A DNA stretch of 43,925 nt from Candidatus Roizmanbacteria bacterium RIFCSPLOWO2_01_FULL_35_13 (GTDB lineage: Bacteria; Patescibacteriota; Microgenomatia; UBA1406; GWC2-37-13), in contig MGAF01000006.1 of assembly GCA_001789635.1 (NCBI GenBank), forward strand, positions 1 through 43,925, read 5' to 3'. The translations under genes were made by a program, and so were the position numbers. A model generated the notes under the pieces. That model had not been told where the DNA came from, made no database searches, and saw nothing but the letters and a program-made list of their open reading frames with translations. Positions 30,470 through 37,899 of the stretch are shown here, piece after piece (position 1 is the stretch's first letter; each line of letters starts with the position of its first letter).

Positions 30470-31384
30470 TTATTTTTCTATTCTTACACCTTCAGCGTTA
30501 TTTTTAACATTAATAATCTCTCCACCAACTTTTTTTATCGCTTTTTCAACTACTGATCTTTTTTCTTCTGCGACCAATGCAATCATGCAATCTCCTCCGC
30601 CTGCGCCTGATAACTTTGCCCCGTACGCGCCTGAATCTAAAGCTGATTTTATCATTTCATCAAGCTGCGTAATACTGACTCCCAACTTCTTTAAAAAACT
30701 TTGGTCGTTAGTCATAAGTTTTCCAAGTGTTAAATAGTCTTTTTCTGTTAAACTTTTTTTAGCTTTATTAACCAAATCGGCTATCTGAATAAAGATTGTC
30801 ACCATTTCACTTTTTCTGTCTTTAAATGCCTCTGCCACTTTTCTAACGTAATAGGGTGTATCTGCCTTAATTCCGGAATATCCGACAACTAATGGGATAG
30901 AATTAATTTCCAGTGGTTCAATAATTTTTCCGCCCTTAACAAAATACAAAGTCCCGCCATATGTAGCTGCCGCAATATCGAATCCTGACCCGACCCCCTG
31001 AATTTTTAATGTAACTGTATAACTTAAATCAAAAATTTCCTTTTTCGTTAAATTGAGATTAAATAATGAACTTAAGGCAGAAAATGTCGCCACTGTTACA
31101 GCCGATGAAGAACCCAACCCTACATTGTGGGAAAAATCTCCCTTCGTTGTTATCTTTATGTGTCTATGAATTTTAAATCTTTCTCTGAAATAAGCCAACG
31201 TTTCTAAAACAAATCTGCTTTCTTTAACTTGCGGTGTAACTATTTCATCTTCTTTTTTATTAAAAATTTCCGCTTCTACATAAAGACGCTTATCAACCGC
31301 AGTAACAATACATGGATAACCGTAAACCACAGCATGCTCTCCCATTAGCATTAATTTCCCCGGTGCTGATGTTTTTATCTTCAT
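30470..31384 (-). CDS. mvk: mevalonate kinase, archaeal type
   Basis: Phosphorylates mevalonate at the 5-hydroxyl. GHMP motifs: motif 1 SAPGKLMLMGEHAVVYGYP (6-24), motif 2 GLGSSSAV (89-96), and motif 3 KLSGAGGGDCMIAL near 258-271. QGVGSGFDIAAATYGG holds the likely catalytic Asp. The 304-aa length and wording resemble Methanosarcina-type mevalonate kinase closely, so I take this copy as the true mevalonate kinase. It overlaps the upstream paralogue by 4 bp and is followed after 1 nt by the Nudix gene. Confidence 0.88.
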   Translation of the reverse strand: MKIKTSAPGKLMLMGEHAVVYGYPCIVTAVDKRLYVEAEIFNKKEDEIVTPQVKESRFVLETLAYFRERFKIHRHIKITTKGDFSHNVGLGSSSAVTVATFSALSSLFNLNLTKKEIFDLSYTVTLKIQGVGSGFDIAAATYGGTLYFVKGGKIIEPLEINSIPLVVGYSGIKADTPYYVRKVAEAFKDRKSEMVTIFIQIADLVNKAKKSLTEKDYLTLGKLMTNDQSFLKKLGVSITQLDEMIKSALDSGAYGAKLSGAGGGDCMIALVAEEKRSVVEKAIKKVGGEIINVKNNAEGVRIEK

Positions 31385-32322
31385 ACTTCTTTTCTTACGC
31401 CCTCGTAAGATTGTTTAAATTTAAAATAAGCAATATTTTCATCTTTGCAGTAACTTTCAAATTCTTTTATCTTGTCTGCAAAAAAGAGCATATAGCCTGA
31501 CCCTTCTTTTTTTCCTCCACCTCCGGTTACTTTTCCATATCCGTATGGTTCTAAATCTTTTAATAAATTTTTAGCCTTTTTTGAAACAACCCCTAGCATA
31601 TCTAAAAAAATCTGGCTATCTATCAAAGACTTAGCAAAAAATTCTTTATCTTCTTTTACAATTGAAACAACCATTCTTTTAGTTGTTTTTTCAATATCAT
31701 TCAGAATTTCTTCAGTTAGTCTCGGAGATTTATTATATTTTTCGCCTACTACATTATTTACCATATATCCTGTTGACTCAACCGGATTACCGCTATCTAC
31801 CAGATACAATCCTTCCTCTATTTTTTTGGGGATTTTAAAATTTAAAGCTGATATTGTTTTTAAAAATTCAAACTCCTTTCTATAAAAAATTAAACCGCCA
31901 AAACATGAGGTTGTATTATCGACTCCCGAAGCATTAATATGAAAATATTTTTCAGTCTGATAGGCAATATTGTTTATAGTTTCTCTATCGAATTCTCTCC
32001 CTGAATAAAATTCCAGAAGAGCAGCGGCAGTAGCAACACAAAAAGCAGCCGAAGAACCCAATCTTTGTTTTATTGGAATATTAGACTCAAATTTGAAGTT
32101 AAATTTTTTATCTTTAAAAGGTATTTTTTGCTTTTTTAAATACTCTTTGACTTTCTCAACAATCAGTAAAATCGTTTTATCAGTGGGATTCTTTTTATCT
32201 TCCCACAGGCTAAATTTTAATCTCAAATCTAATGCTGCGACTATGGCCGGTTTACCATATACAACTGCATGTTCTCCGGATAGAATAACTTTTGCCGGTG
32301 CAGAATATGAAATTGTTTTCAT
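31381..32322 (-). CDS. second mevalonate-kinase-like GHMP kinase (possible phosphomevalonate kinase)
   Basis: A GHMP kinase of 313 aa with motif 1 YSAPAKVILSGEHAVVYGKP (6-25), motif 2 RLGSSAAF (87-94), NASGVDNTTSCFGG with the likely catalytic Asp, and a modified motif 3 KVTGGGGKKEGSGYML. It is a paralogue, not a duplicate, of the next gene. Since the pathway needs a phosphomevalonate kinase and none of classical type is here, I infer this copy fills that step. I prefer the ATG at 32322; the one at 32337 lies in a large dyad. Overlaps the next gene by ATGA. Confidence 0.8.
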   Translation of the reverse strand: MKTISYSAPAKVILSGEHAVVYGKPAIVAALDLRLKFSLWEDKKNPTDKTILLIVEKVKEYLKKQKIPFKDKKFNFKFESNIPIKQRLGSSAAFCVATAAALLEFYSGREFDRETINNIAYQTEKYFHINASGVDNTTSCFGGLIFYRKEFEFLKTISALNFKIPKKIEEGLYLVDSGNPVESTGYMVNNVVGEKYNKSPRLTEEILNDIEKTTKRMVVSIVKEDKEFFAKSLIDSQIFLDMLGVVSKKAKNLLKDLEPYGYGKVTGGGGKKEGSGYMLFFADKIKEFESYCKDENIAYFKFKQSYEGVRKEV

Positions 32323-32335
32323 TGATATTAATGAC

Positions 32336-32369
32336 AAATACTACCATCCTACGTAGGACTGTAGTATTT
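32336..32369. promoter_or_regulatory. 34-bp dyad, operator or hairpin, before the kinase gene
   Basis: Two 17-bp arms, AAATACTACCATCCTAC and GTAGGACTGTAGTATTT, are inverted copies with only the two central-arm bases CA/CT unpaired (15 of 17 match). It lies between the DUF35 gene and the first kinase gene. With no T-run after it, it fits an operator or RNA-stabilising hairpin better than a terminator. Confidence 0.65.
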
Positions 32370-32380
32370 ACAGTACAACA

Positions 32381-32680
32381 TTAAATTGGCTTTAGCTTAA
32401 TCCCATATACGAGAACATCTTCGCGATCACCTTCACGGACTTTTCTTAAAATTACTTTTACTTTTTTTCCGGTTTTCAGATCTTTTTTTTCGTAATCAAC
32501 GAGCGGGGCGGTCAGCTTTTCACCCGATTCTAATTTCACCATAGCGACAGGAAAAGGCGCATATTTTTTAAATTCAGATCCGGGTGTATAAATTATAGTC
32601 CAGGTTAAGATCATCCCTTTTTGACCTAAGAGTTTTCTTATTTCTTTTTGTCTTCGCCAAATTTTAACAGGTGATATCAT
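32381..32680 (-). CDS. DUF35 OB-fold protein without zinc ribbon
   Basis: In archaea a DUF35 protein bridges acetoacetyl-CoA thiolase and HMG-CoA synthase and forms their shared CoA site; gene order here (synthase, thiolase, DUF35) matches that module. The 99-aa protein begins ISPVKIWRRQKEIRKLLGQKG and goes straight into the OB-fold strands (GMILTWTIIYTP, PFPVAMVKLESG, APLVDYEKKDLKTGKKV). The Cys4 zinc ribbon of the archaeal proteins is missing, with no Cys at all. I chose the ATG at 32680 since the earlier one at 32698 lies in a GTCATTCC repeat. Confidence 0.83.
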   Translation of the reverse strand: MISPVKIWRRQKEIRKLLGQKGMILTWTIIYTPGSEFKKYAPFPVAMVKLESGEKLTAPLVDYEKKDLKTGKKVKVILRKVREGDREDVLVYGIKLKPI

Positions 32681-32693
32681 ATGTTTTTTTCTT

Positions 32694-32753
32694 GTCATTC
32701 CGGACTTGATCCGGAATCCAGATTAAATAGATTCCCGCCTTCGCGGGAATGAC
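32694..32753. repeat. GTCATTCCGG-type palindrome, simple copy
   Basis: GTCATTCCGGACTTGATCCG at the left and CCGCCTTCGCGGGAATGAC at the right. It fills the gap between the thiolase and DUF35 genes. The copy at 35094 carries an additional repeat inside. Confidence 0.85.
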
Positions 32754-32760
32754 AATTGCG

Positions 32761-33912
32761 TTAAGTTCCTAAAATAGTAACTACTGCCGTTCCTCCGCTG
32801 CCGCCAACATTATGAGCCAATCCAAACTTTGCATTTTTTACCTGCCGGTTTGTTGCCTGATTTGTAAGCTGCAAATAAATTTCTCCGATCTGTTTTATTC
32901 CTGTTGCTCCAACCGGATGACCGGATGCCTTAAGCCCCCCGGATGTATTAACTATTAAATCTCCGTTTTTACCATACATAGTCGACAACTTTTTTATCAT
33001 CTGTCCTCCTTCGCCTTTTTTCCAAAATCCAAGATCTTCCATTGCTAAAATCTCGGCTATGGAAAAACAGTCATGAACTTCAGCGGTCTTAATATCTTTT
33101 CTCTTAATTCTAGAAATTGCAAAAGCTTTATCCGCTGCAAGTTTAGTTGCTAAAATCTCATCGATATTTTTTCTTTTATTTAAAGATAAAGTATCAGTTG
33201 CTACTTCTGAAGCTAAAACCTTAACTTGATTTTTATTTTTTTTTACCAGAACTTGATTATTAGTTAAAACAACTACGGAAGCTCCATCTGAAATTGGAGA
33301 CGAATCCAGAACTTTAAGAGGATAAGCAATGTATGGGCTTTTTAAAACTTGCTCAACAGAAATTTTTCTCCTGAAATGAGCCTTATCATTTAATGTTCCG
33401 TGAAAATGATTTTTAAAACTGACGTAAGCAAGATGTTCTTCATTGTATTTATATTTTTCTAAGTAATAATTTGCCATCATTGCGTATAAACCTGGAAACG
33501 TCAGACCCGCCTCTTGTTCTTCGCCTGAAGCAGCCGAAGCTAAAGCTGAAGTTGTTTCTTCCGGTGAATAATCAGTCATTTTTTCTGCACCAATTACCAG
33601 AATCGTTTTATTCGGATTTGCATCAAGATAATTTTTTGCCAGATGAAAAGCTATTCCTCCTGATGCGCAGGCTGCCTCAACTCTAAAAATAGGAATATTA
33701 ACCCCTAATATTTCGGCAATTTTTGAAGGCGCGTGCAGATTATTTTCTAATACGCCCGCAAGCATATTACCAAAGAAAATTGCGTCGATCTGTTTTTTAT
33801 CGAGCTGTGAATTTTTCAAAACACCTTTTAATGCTTCTTCTATTAAATCAGACAGAGACTTATCCCAAAGTTCTCCAAACTGCGTAGTGTAATAGTCAAT
33901 GATTGAAATCAT
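32761..33912 (-). CDS. acetyl-CoA acetyltransferase (thiolase), archaeal type
   Basis: Condenses two acetyl-CoA to acetoacetyl-CoA, the first step of the mevalonate pathway. Catalytic Cys82 lies in VEAACASGG, the second Cys/His region in AEVHDCFSIAEI, and the third in GGLKASGHPVGATG. The 383-aa length and HDC motif mark the archaeal thiolase subgroup that works in a complex with HMG-CoA synthase through DUF35. The very short N-terminus (MISIIDYYTTQFG) is usual for it. Separated from the synthase gene upstream by a CGGAT-word element. Confidence 0.92.
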   Translation of the reverse strand: MISIIDYYTTQFGELWDKSLSDLIEEALKGVLKNSQLDKKQIDAIFFGNMLAGVLENNLHAPSKIAEILGVNIPIFRVEAACASGGIAFHLAKNYLDANPNKTILVIGAEKMTDYSPEETTSALASAASGEEQEAGLTFPGLYAMMANYYLEKYKYNEEHLAYVSFKNHFHGTLNDKAHFRRKISVEQVLKSPYIAYPLKVLDSSPISDGASVVVLTNNQVLVKKNKNQVKVLASEVATDTLSLNKRKNIDEILATKLAADKAFAISRIKRKDIKTAEVHDCFSIAEILAMEDLGFWKKGEGGQMIKKLSTMYGKNGDLIVNTSGGLKASGHPVGATGIKQIGEIYLQLTNQATNRQVKNAKFGLAHNVGGSGGTAVVTILGT

Positions 33913-33918
33913 AAATTT

Positions 33919-34062
33919 AATACGGATTACGAATCTTATTCGGATAATGCAGATATTCGGATTTTACGGATGTTTTTTATCCGCATATCCGCCCGCCTGC
34001 AACGCTATGCGTAGCATTGCGGACAGGTAGATCCGCATAGAATCTGTAGATCCGTATCACAT
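33919..34062. repeat. CGGAT-word palindromic element, copy C, with nested 36-bp hairpin
   Basis: Begins TAATACGGATTACGAATC and ends AGATCCGTATCAC. The 36-bp hairpin (33992-34027) sits at exactly the point where copy B has none. It fills the gap between the synthase stop and the thiolase start to within a few bases on each side. Confidence 0.85.
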
Positions 34063-35085
34063 TTATATTGTTCCCATAAACTTTAAATAATTCGGATAGT
34101 CAATATATCTTTTATCCTCAACTATTCTTTTGAAAACTCTTCTTCTCTTGTCAAGATTGTTTGTAACTTTAAATATAAAAGCATCTGACCCTGCTCCTGA
34201 TCCATAAGAAGCTAAAAGTATAAGATCGCCCGTCTTAGCTTTTTCCAATACCGATACTAATCCGGTTAAAGCTGTGGCAGTATAAGAATTTCCTAAATAA
34301 TCCACGGTTAGAGATAATTCAATTTGAGTCGGTACAAAACCTAAGGATTTAGCTATTTCACGGGGAAATTTGCCGTTTGGCATATGAAAAATAGAATAAG
34401 CAAAATCAGAAGGCTGCATTTTTGTTTTACTTAGCAGGCTTTTAGCAGCTTCCTGAATATGAAAAAAATAAGAAGGCTTGCCGGTAAATCTTCCTCCATG
34501 TGAAGGGTATCTGATTCCTTCTCTCCGCCAAAAATCCGGAGTATCAGATGAAAAGGAAGTTTGATCTATTATTTCCAGAATCACATCATCCTTTCCTATC
34601 AGAAAAGCTGTCGATCCGGATGCAGCTGTATATTCAAGAGGATCGTGCGGCTTGGAATTTGCTTTATCTGATGCAACTACTAATGCATAATTTGTATAAC
34701 CGGATTTAACCAATGAACCTGCGGAAATCATTGCTCCGGTTGCTGCCTTGCAGGCAAACTGCGTATCATAGGCAAGATAATTATGATCAATTCCTAAAAA
34801 TTCGCCTAAAATAGTTGATGCCGGGTTAACTACATAAGGAGGAGTTTCTGAACCAAAAAAAATTACTTTGATGTCATCATTTTTTAACTTTAGATCACTC
34901 AAAGCCATAGATGTAGACTCATAAGCCATAGTCAATGAATCTTCGTCATTTCCCGCTACGGCTTTTTCTTTTACTTTAAGTGATTTTTTTACATCTTCCG
35001 GATTTTTACCCCAAGTATTTGCAATATCCTCGACTTTTATTCGATACTTTGGAATATAAAAACCGTAGGAAACTATACCTATCAT
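34063..35085 (-). CDS. hydroxymethylglutaryl-CoA synthase, archaeal type
   Basis: Adds acetyl-CoA to acetoacetyl-CoA to give HMG-CoA. The 340-aa protein starts GIVSYGFYIPKYRIKVEDIA, has the acyl-accepting Cys112 in DTQFACKAATGAM, then EYTAASGSTAFLIG, and IFHMPNGKFPREIAKSLGF with the catalytic His, ending in LLASYGSGAGSDAF. Length and motifs are those of archaeal synthases (about 350 aa), not of the longer eukaryotic/Firmicute enzyme. It is flanked by repeats on both sides, yet keeps the order reductase-synthase-thiolase-DUF35. Confidence 0.92.
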   Translation of the reverse strand: MIGIVSYGFYIPKYRIKVEDIANTWGKNPEDVKKSLKVKEKAVAGNDEDSLTMAYESTSMALSDLKLKNDDIKVIFFGSETPPYVVNPASTILGEFLGIDHNYLAYDTQFACKAATGAMISAGSLVKSGYTNYALVVASDKANSKPHDPLEYTAASGSTAFLIGKDDVILEIIDQTSFSSDTPDFWRREGIRYPSHGGRFTGKPSYFFHIQEAAKSLLSKTKMQPSDFAYSIFHMPNGKFPREIAKSLGFVPTQIELSLTVDYLGNSYTATALTGLVSVLEKAKTGDLILLASYGSGAGSDAFIFKVTNNLDKRRRVFKRIVEDKRYIDYPNYLKFMGTI

Positions 35086-35093
35086 AATTTTGT

Positions 35094-35180
35094 GTCATTC
35101 CGGACTTGATCCGGAATCTATTTAATCATGTCATCCTGAACTTGTTTCAGGATCTGGATTCCCGCTTTCGCGGGAATGAC
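35094..35180. repeat. GTCATTCCGG-type palindrome with a nested TGTCATCCTG repeat
   Basis: Outer arms as in 32694-32753 (GTCATTCCGGACTTGATCCG ... CGCTTTCGCGGGAATGAC). Inside lies a second palindrome, TGTCATCCTGAACTTG / TTTCAGGATC. One repeat type appears to have entered another. Confidence 0.8.
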
Positions 35181-35186
35181 ATTCTA

Positions 35187-36350
35187 CTATCTTCCTAATC
35201 TCTCGTGTGTCTTAGCCAATGTTCCTTCCTCTAAAGAAGAAAGAAGAGAAATTTCTCCCGCTAACACTGTAGCTATAAAAACCTCAGTCAATTCTTCAGA
35301 TGTTTTTGCTCCGATTATTGACAACGCTTCCTGTTTAATTTTTAATTTTGTACCTCCACCCACTGTTCCGATCATTATCGCCGGCATGTAAACTGAAAAA
35401 TAAAGATCTCCGTTTTCTAATGGTTTTACAAAAGTAATCCCCATACTGCCTTCTACCGTATGAGCCAAATCCTGACCTGTTGCTGCAAAAAAAGCCGAAG
35501 TAACATTAGCGAATTGTGCATTAAAACCAAGTGAACCGCTCATTGCAGATCCTAACATACATTTAGCCAACCAAACTTCAAAAATATTATTCGCATTCGA
35601 TTTTAATACTTCCTCAATAATTTTTTTGGGAAGAACAACTTCTGCCCAGGCTTTTGTTCCGCGATTACTGATAAAATTTAACCAGGCAGGTTTTTTATCT
35701 ATATCAAAGTTGCCTGCAACTGACAGACACTTTACATTTGTTTCTTTCTCAATAAATTCGACAATTTTTTGGGTAGCTATCGTTACCATATTCATTCCCA
35801 TTGCGTCTCCCGTATTAAAATAAAACCTGACATAGACATAATATCCCAAAGACCTGACGCCGGCTTTTATAAATTTCAAATGGGAAGAAGTATTCTCTGC
35901 TATTCTTCCGAGCTTTTTTTCATTCTCTTTTATCCACTTATAAAAAAGGTTGCTTTTTTTAATTCCGCCTGTATAAAAAACCGGGCCCCTGGTTGTCCCG
36001 ACTCTATGAACGTTTACTACTGCTCCTCCTGATAATGTAATAACCTTGCAACCCCTATTTACGGATGCGACCAATGCTCCCTCTGTTGTAGCTAACGGAA
36101 TATAATAATTTTTCTTGTCCTCCAAAGCTTTCTTGACCCTTGAAGCTTCAGCGAAGTGGGTAGCGACGGAGGAAATTATTAACGGTCCTGCTACCCCAAG
36201 AGGCAAGGTCGTCGCTCCGATTAAATTCTCACAGTTAATATTTTTTTCGTCTTCGATCAGTGCTTTTTCAACATAAGAAAGTTTAATATTTAACTCGTTT
36301 TCTAAATATTTCAGTCTTTCTTTCGGGTTTTTAAATTGGGATAACCTCAT
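35187..36350 (-). CDS. hmgA: HMG-CoA reductase, class I (archaeal-like)
   Basis: Reduces HMG-CoA to mevalonate, the committed step. Catalytic residues can be placed: Glu90 in PLATTEGALVASVNRG, Lys219/220 in DIDKKPAWLN, Asp294 in ATGQDLAHTVEG and His382 in AKTHERLGR. The NAD(P) site shows GDAMGMNM (181-188) and GTVGGGT (328-334), and CENLIGATTLPLGVAGPL (40-57) is the class I substrate motif. 387 aa, no membrane anchor, so a soluble archaeal-type enzyme. It leads the minus-strand isoprenoid cluster. Class I reductases are mostly NADPH-dependent. Confidence 0.94.
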   Translation of the reverse strand: MRLSQFKNPKERLKYLENELNIKLSYVEKALIEDEKNINCENLIGATTLPLGVAGPLIISSVATHFAEASRVKKALEDKKNYYIPLATTEGALVASVNRGCKVITLSGGAVVNVHRVGTTRGPVFYTGGIKKSNLFYKWIKENEKKLGRIAENTSSHLKFIKAGVRSLGYYVYVRFYFNTGDAMGMNMVTIATQKIVEFIEKETNVKCLSVAGNFDIDKKPAWLNFISNRGTKAWAEVVLPKKIIEEVLKSNANNIFEVWLAKCMLGSAMSGSLGFNAQFANVTSAFFAATGQDLAHTVEGSMGITFVKPLENGDLYFSVYMPAIMIGTVGGGTKLKIKQEALSIIGAKTSEELTEVFIATVLAGEISLLSSLEEGTLAKTHERLGR

Positions 36351-36390
36351 ATCTATTTATGTCGTCAGGCGGTATAAAATCATTCCTTAC

Positions 36391-36987
36391 CTAAATAAAC
36401 GGTACTCTGAAGATTTTTAAGTAAAAGAGTAAAACTGAATAAGGGATAAACCAAACCAGAAAAAGTAACAACATATAAATAATTCTGTAAAAACCCAGTT
36501 TTGTGGAAAAACGCAATGCCAGATACATGAGTATTATTTTCCAGGCTAAAAGACTAATCGAATAAGATATAAAGAAAATACTGAAGCCTTTACCCGGTAT
36601 TGAAAATGATCTTGGCGGAGGAATAAAAACATATAAAAGAGAATTTGAGGCAAACCATATCAGGGTAGGTAGAAGAGAATAAGACATAGTAAAAATAAAA
36701 CTGGAAAATTTATTTTTATTTATCGAAACTTTACTTAAAAAGTAAAAAAAAGCAGCGGTAAGTGAAATATGTAAGATAAATACTAAGAATGTTAATGTCG
36801 CAGGATAAGGTTTATCTCTTAAAAAATAAGCAAATTTGAAGTATAAAAAAATGGTTAAAAATATTATAAATACTTGCCCGTAATCTTTTTCTTCGCTGAT
36901 CTTCCTCATGGTACGGTAGGGAGAAAAAATAAGGAGAACGCAATTTCTTAAAACTAAAATTAAAGAAGTTAAAAAATCAGAAACCAT
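36391..36987 (-). CDS. polytopic membrane protein, Yip1-like
   Basis: A 198-aa protein with about five TM segments (roughly 10-20, 38-55, 62-88, 98-120, 130-150 and 165-190), short loops and a PPPRSFSIPGKGF turn. The arrangement recalls Yip1/DUF1282-type small polytopic proteins, but no signature decides it. Its start overlaps the end of the 80-aa membrane protein by 11 bp, so the two are co-translated. Function unknown; the next gene downstream is HMG-CoA reductase, but a link is not shown. Confidence 0.55.
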   Translation of the reverse strand: MVSDFLTSLILVLRNCVLLIFSPYRTMRKISEEKDYGQVFIIFLTIFLYFKFAYFLRDKPYPATLTFLVFILHISLTAAFFYFLSKVSINKNKFSSFIFTMSYSLLPTLIWFASNSLLYVFIPPPRSFSIPGKGFSIFFISYSISLLAWKIILMYLALRFSTKLGFYRIIYMLLLFLVWFIPYSVLLFYLKIFRVPFI

Positions 36988-37219
36988 ACTGTAGTAAAGT
37001 CGCCAACTTGACTACTAAAGTACCAAAAACAAAATAGAGAATTCCGGCAATAATAAATGATAAGGGTATAACAAAAATAAACGGCATTGTTTTAAAAAAC
37101 TTAGTTACATTGTGATATGAATTAGTCAATAAAGGAAATCCAAGATTGTTTGGTTCCACAGTATACACTTCGTCTAATTTTTGTTTTAGTCTATAATTCA
37201 ATGTTTTCATAATGTTCAT
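36977..37219 (-). CDS. small membrane protein, partner of the Yip1-like protein
   Basis: An 80-aa protein with a polar first half (RLKQKLDEVYTVEPNNLGFP) and one or two TM segments in the second half (MPFIFVIPLSFIIAGILYFVFGTLVV). I do not recognise it. It overlaps the next gene by 11 bp. The first Met is followed by a second at residue 4 (MNIMKTL); either could be used. Confidence 0.55.
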   Translation of the reverse strand: MNIMKTLNYRLKQKLDEVYTVEPNNLGFPLLTNSYHNVTKFFKTMPFIFVIPLSFIIAGILYFVFGTLVVKLATLLQYGF

Positions 37220-37221
37220 TT

Positions 37222-37307
37222 GTCATTCCGGCTTGTCCGGAATCGTAGTTATTTTTAAACAACGATTCTGGAGTCGTCCGACGTAATGCCTGACTCCCCA
37301 GAATGAC
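37222..37307. repeat. REP-like palindrome, mixed GTCATTCCGG/CAGAATGAC type
   Basis: GTCATTCCGGCTTGTCCGG at the left, CCCCAGAATGAC at the right, inner AACGATTCTGGAG. It separates the ECF sigma factor gene from the membrane proteins downstream. Confidence 0.7.
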
Positions 37308-37312
37308 GATAA

Positions 37313-37867
37313 CTAAGGCAAAGTGTTAAAAATTTTAATAAAGGCTTTTCTTGCTCTGAACAATAAACTTTCGGTTGCCTTAAAACCTATTGATAATTTT
37401 TCAGCAATATTATTAACTCTCTCCCCATCCACATACTTGAGTCCTAAAACAATCCTGTAATCATTTGGAAGCGTTTCCAGTGTTTTTTTTATTTTTGCGG
37501 ATAGTTCTTTTTTCTCAAGTTCGTCATCTATAAATACTGTCCTTAAACCTTCAATAAAATATGTTGGAAGAGCAGAAAATAAAATCTTCTTAAGTTTCTT
37601 TTTCCTTATATAATCGATCGTTTTATTTCTTGCGATGGAATAAAGAAAGGTCTTTAAGGAACTCTGAAAATGAAAATCCCTGAGTGCTTCGATAAAGTCC
37701 ATAAAAACATCCTGACTTATTTCTTCGGCTATAGAATAATCTTTTAATTTTCTGTAAATGAAGTTTTGCAGGGATTTTTGGTATTTTTGATATATAAAAA
37801 GAAGGGCTTTTTCGTCTCTTTGAATAATTCTTCGAACTAATGTTTTTTCATCTTCCTGCTTTAACAT
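37313..37867 (-). CDS. ECF-type sigma-70 family RNA polymerase sigma factor
   Basis: Directs RNA polymerase to a small regulon. The 184-aa protein has sigma region 2 (ALLFIYQKYQKSLQNFIYRKLKD... EEISQDVFMDFIEALRDF, about 18-65) and region 4 (LPNDYRIVLGLKYVDGERVNNIAEKLSI..., about 130-180), with the helix-turn-helix in IAEKLSIGFKATESLLFRARKAF. No region 1 or 3. I take the ATG at 37867 because an extended -10 (TGGTAGAAT) covers the earlier ATG at 37888. No obvious anti-sigma gene follows, though the membrane proteins downstream could act as one. Divergent from the DUF4340 gene. Confidence 0.88.
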   Translation of the reverse strand: MLKQEDEKTLVRRIIQRDEKALLFIYQKYQKSLQNFIYRKLKDYSIAEEISQDVFMDFIEALRDFHFQSSLKTFLYSIARNKTIDYIRKKKLKKILFSALPTYFIEGLRTVFIDDELEKKELSAKIKKTLETLPNDYRIVLGLKYVDGERVNNIAEKLSIGFKATESLLFRARKAFIKIFNTLP

Positions 37868-37899
37868 GGTGATATAATATTCTACCATAGCCGACAGTT

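Noticed and set aside
32336-32369. Rho-independent terminator
   Set aside because: The stem is long but AT-rich and no T-run follows on either strand; operator or structural hairpin fits better.
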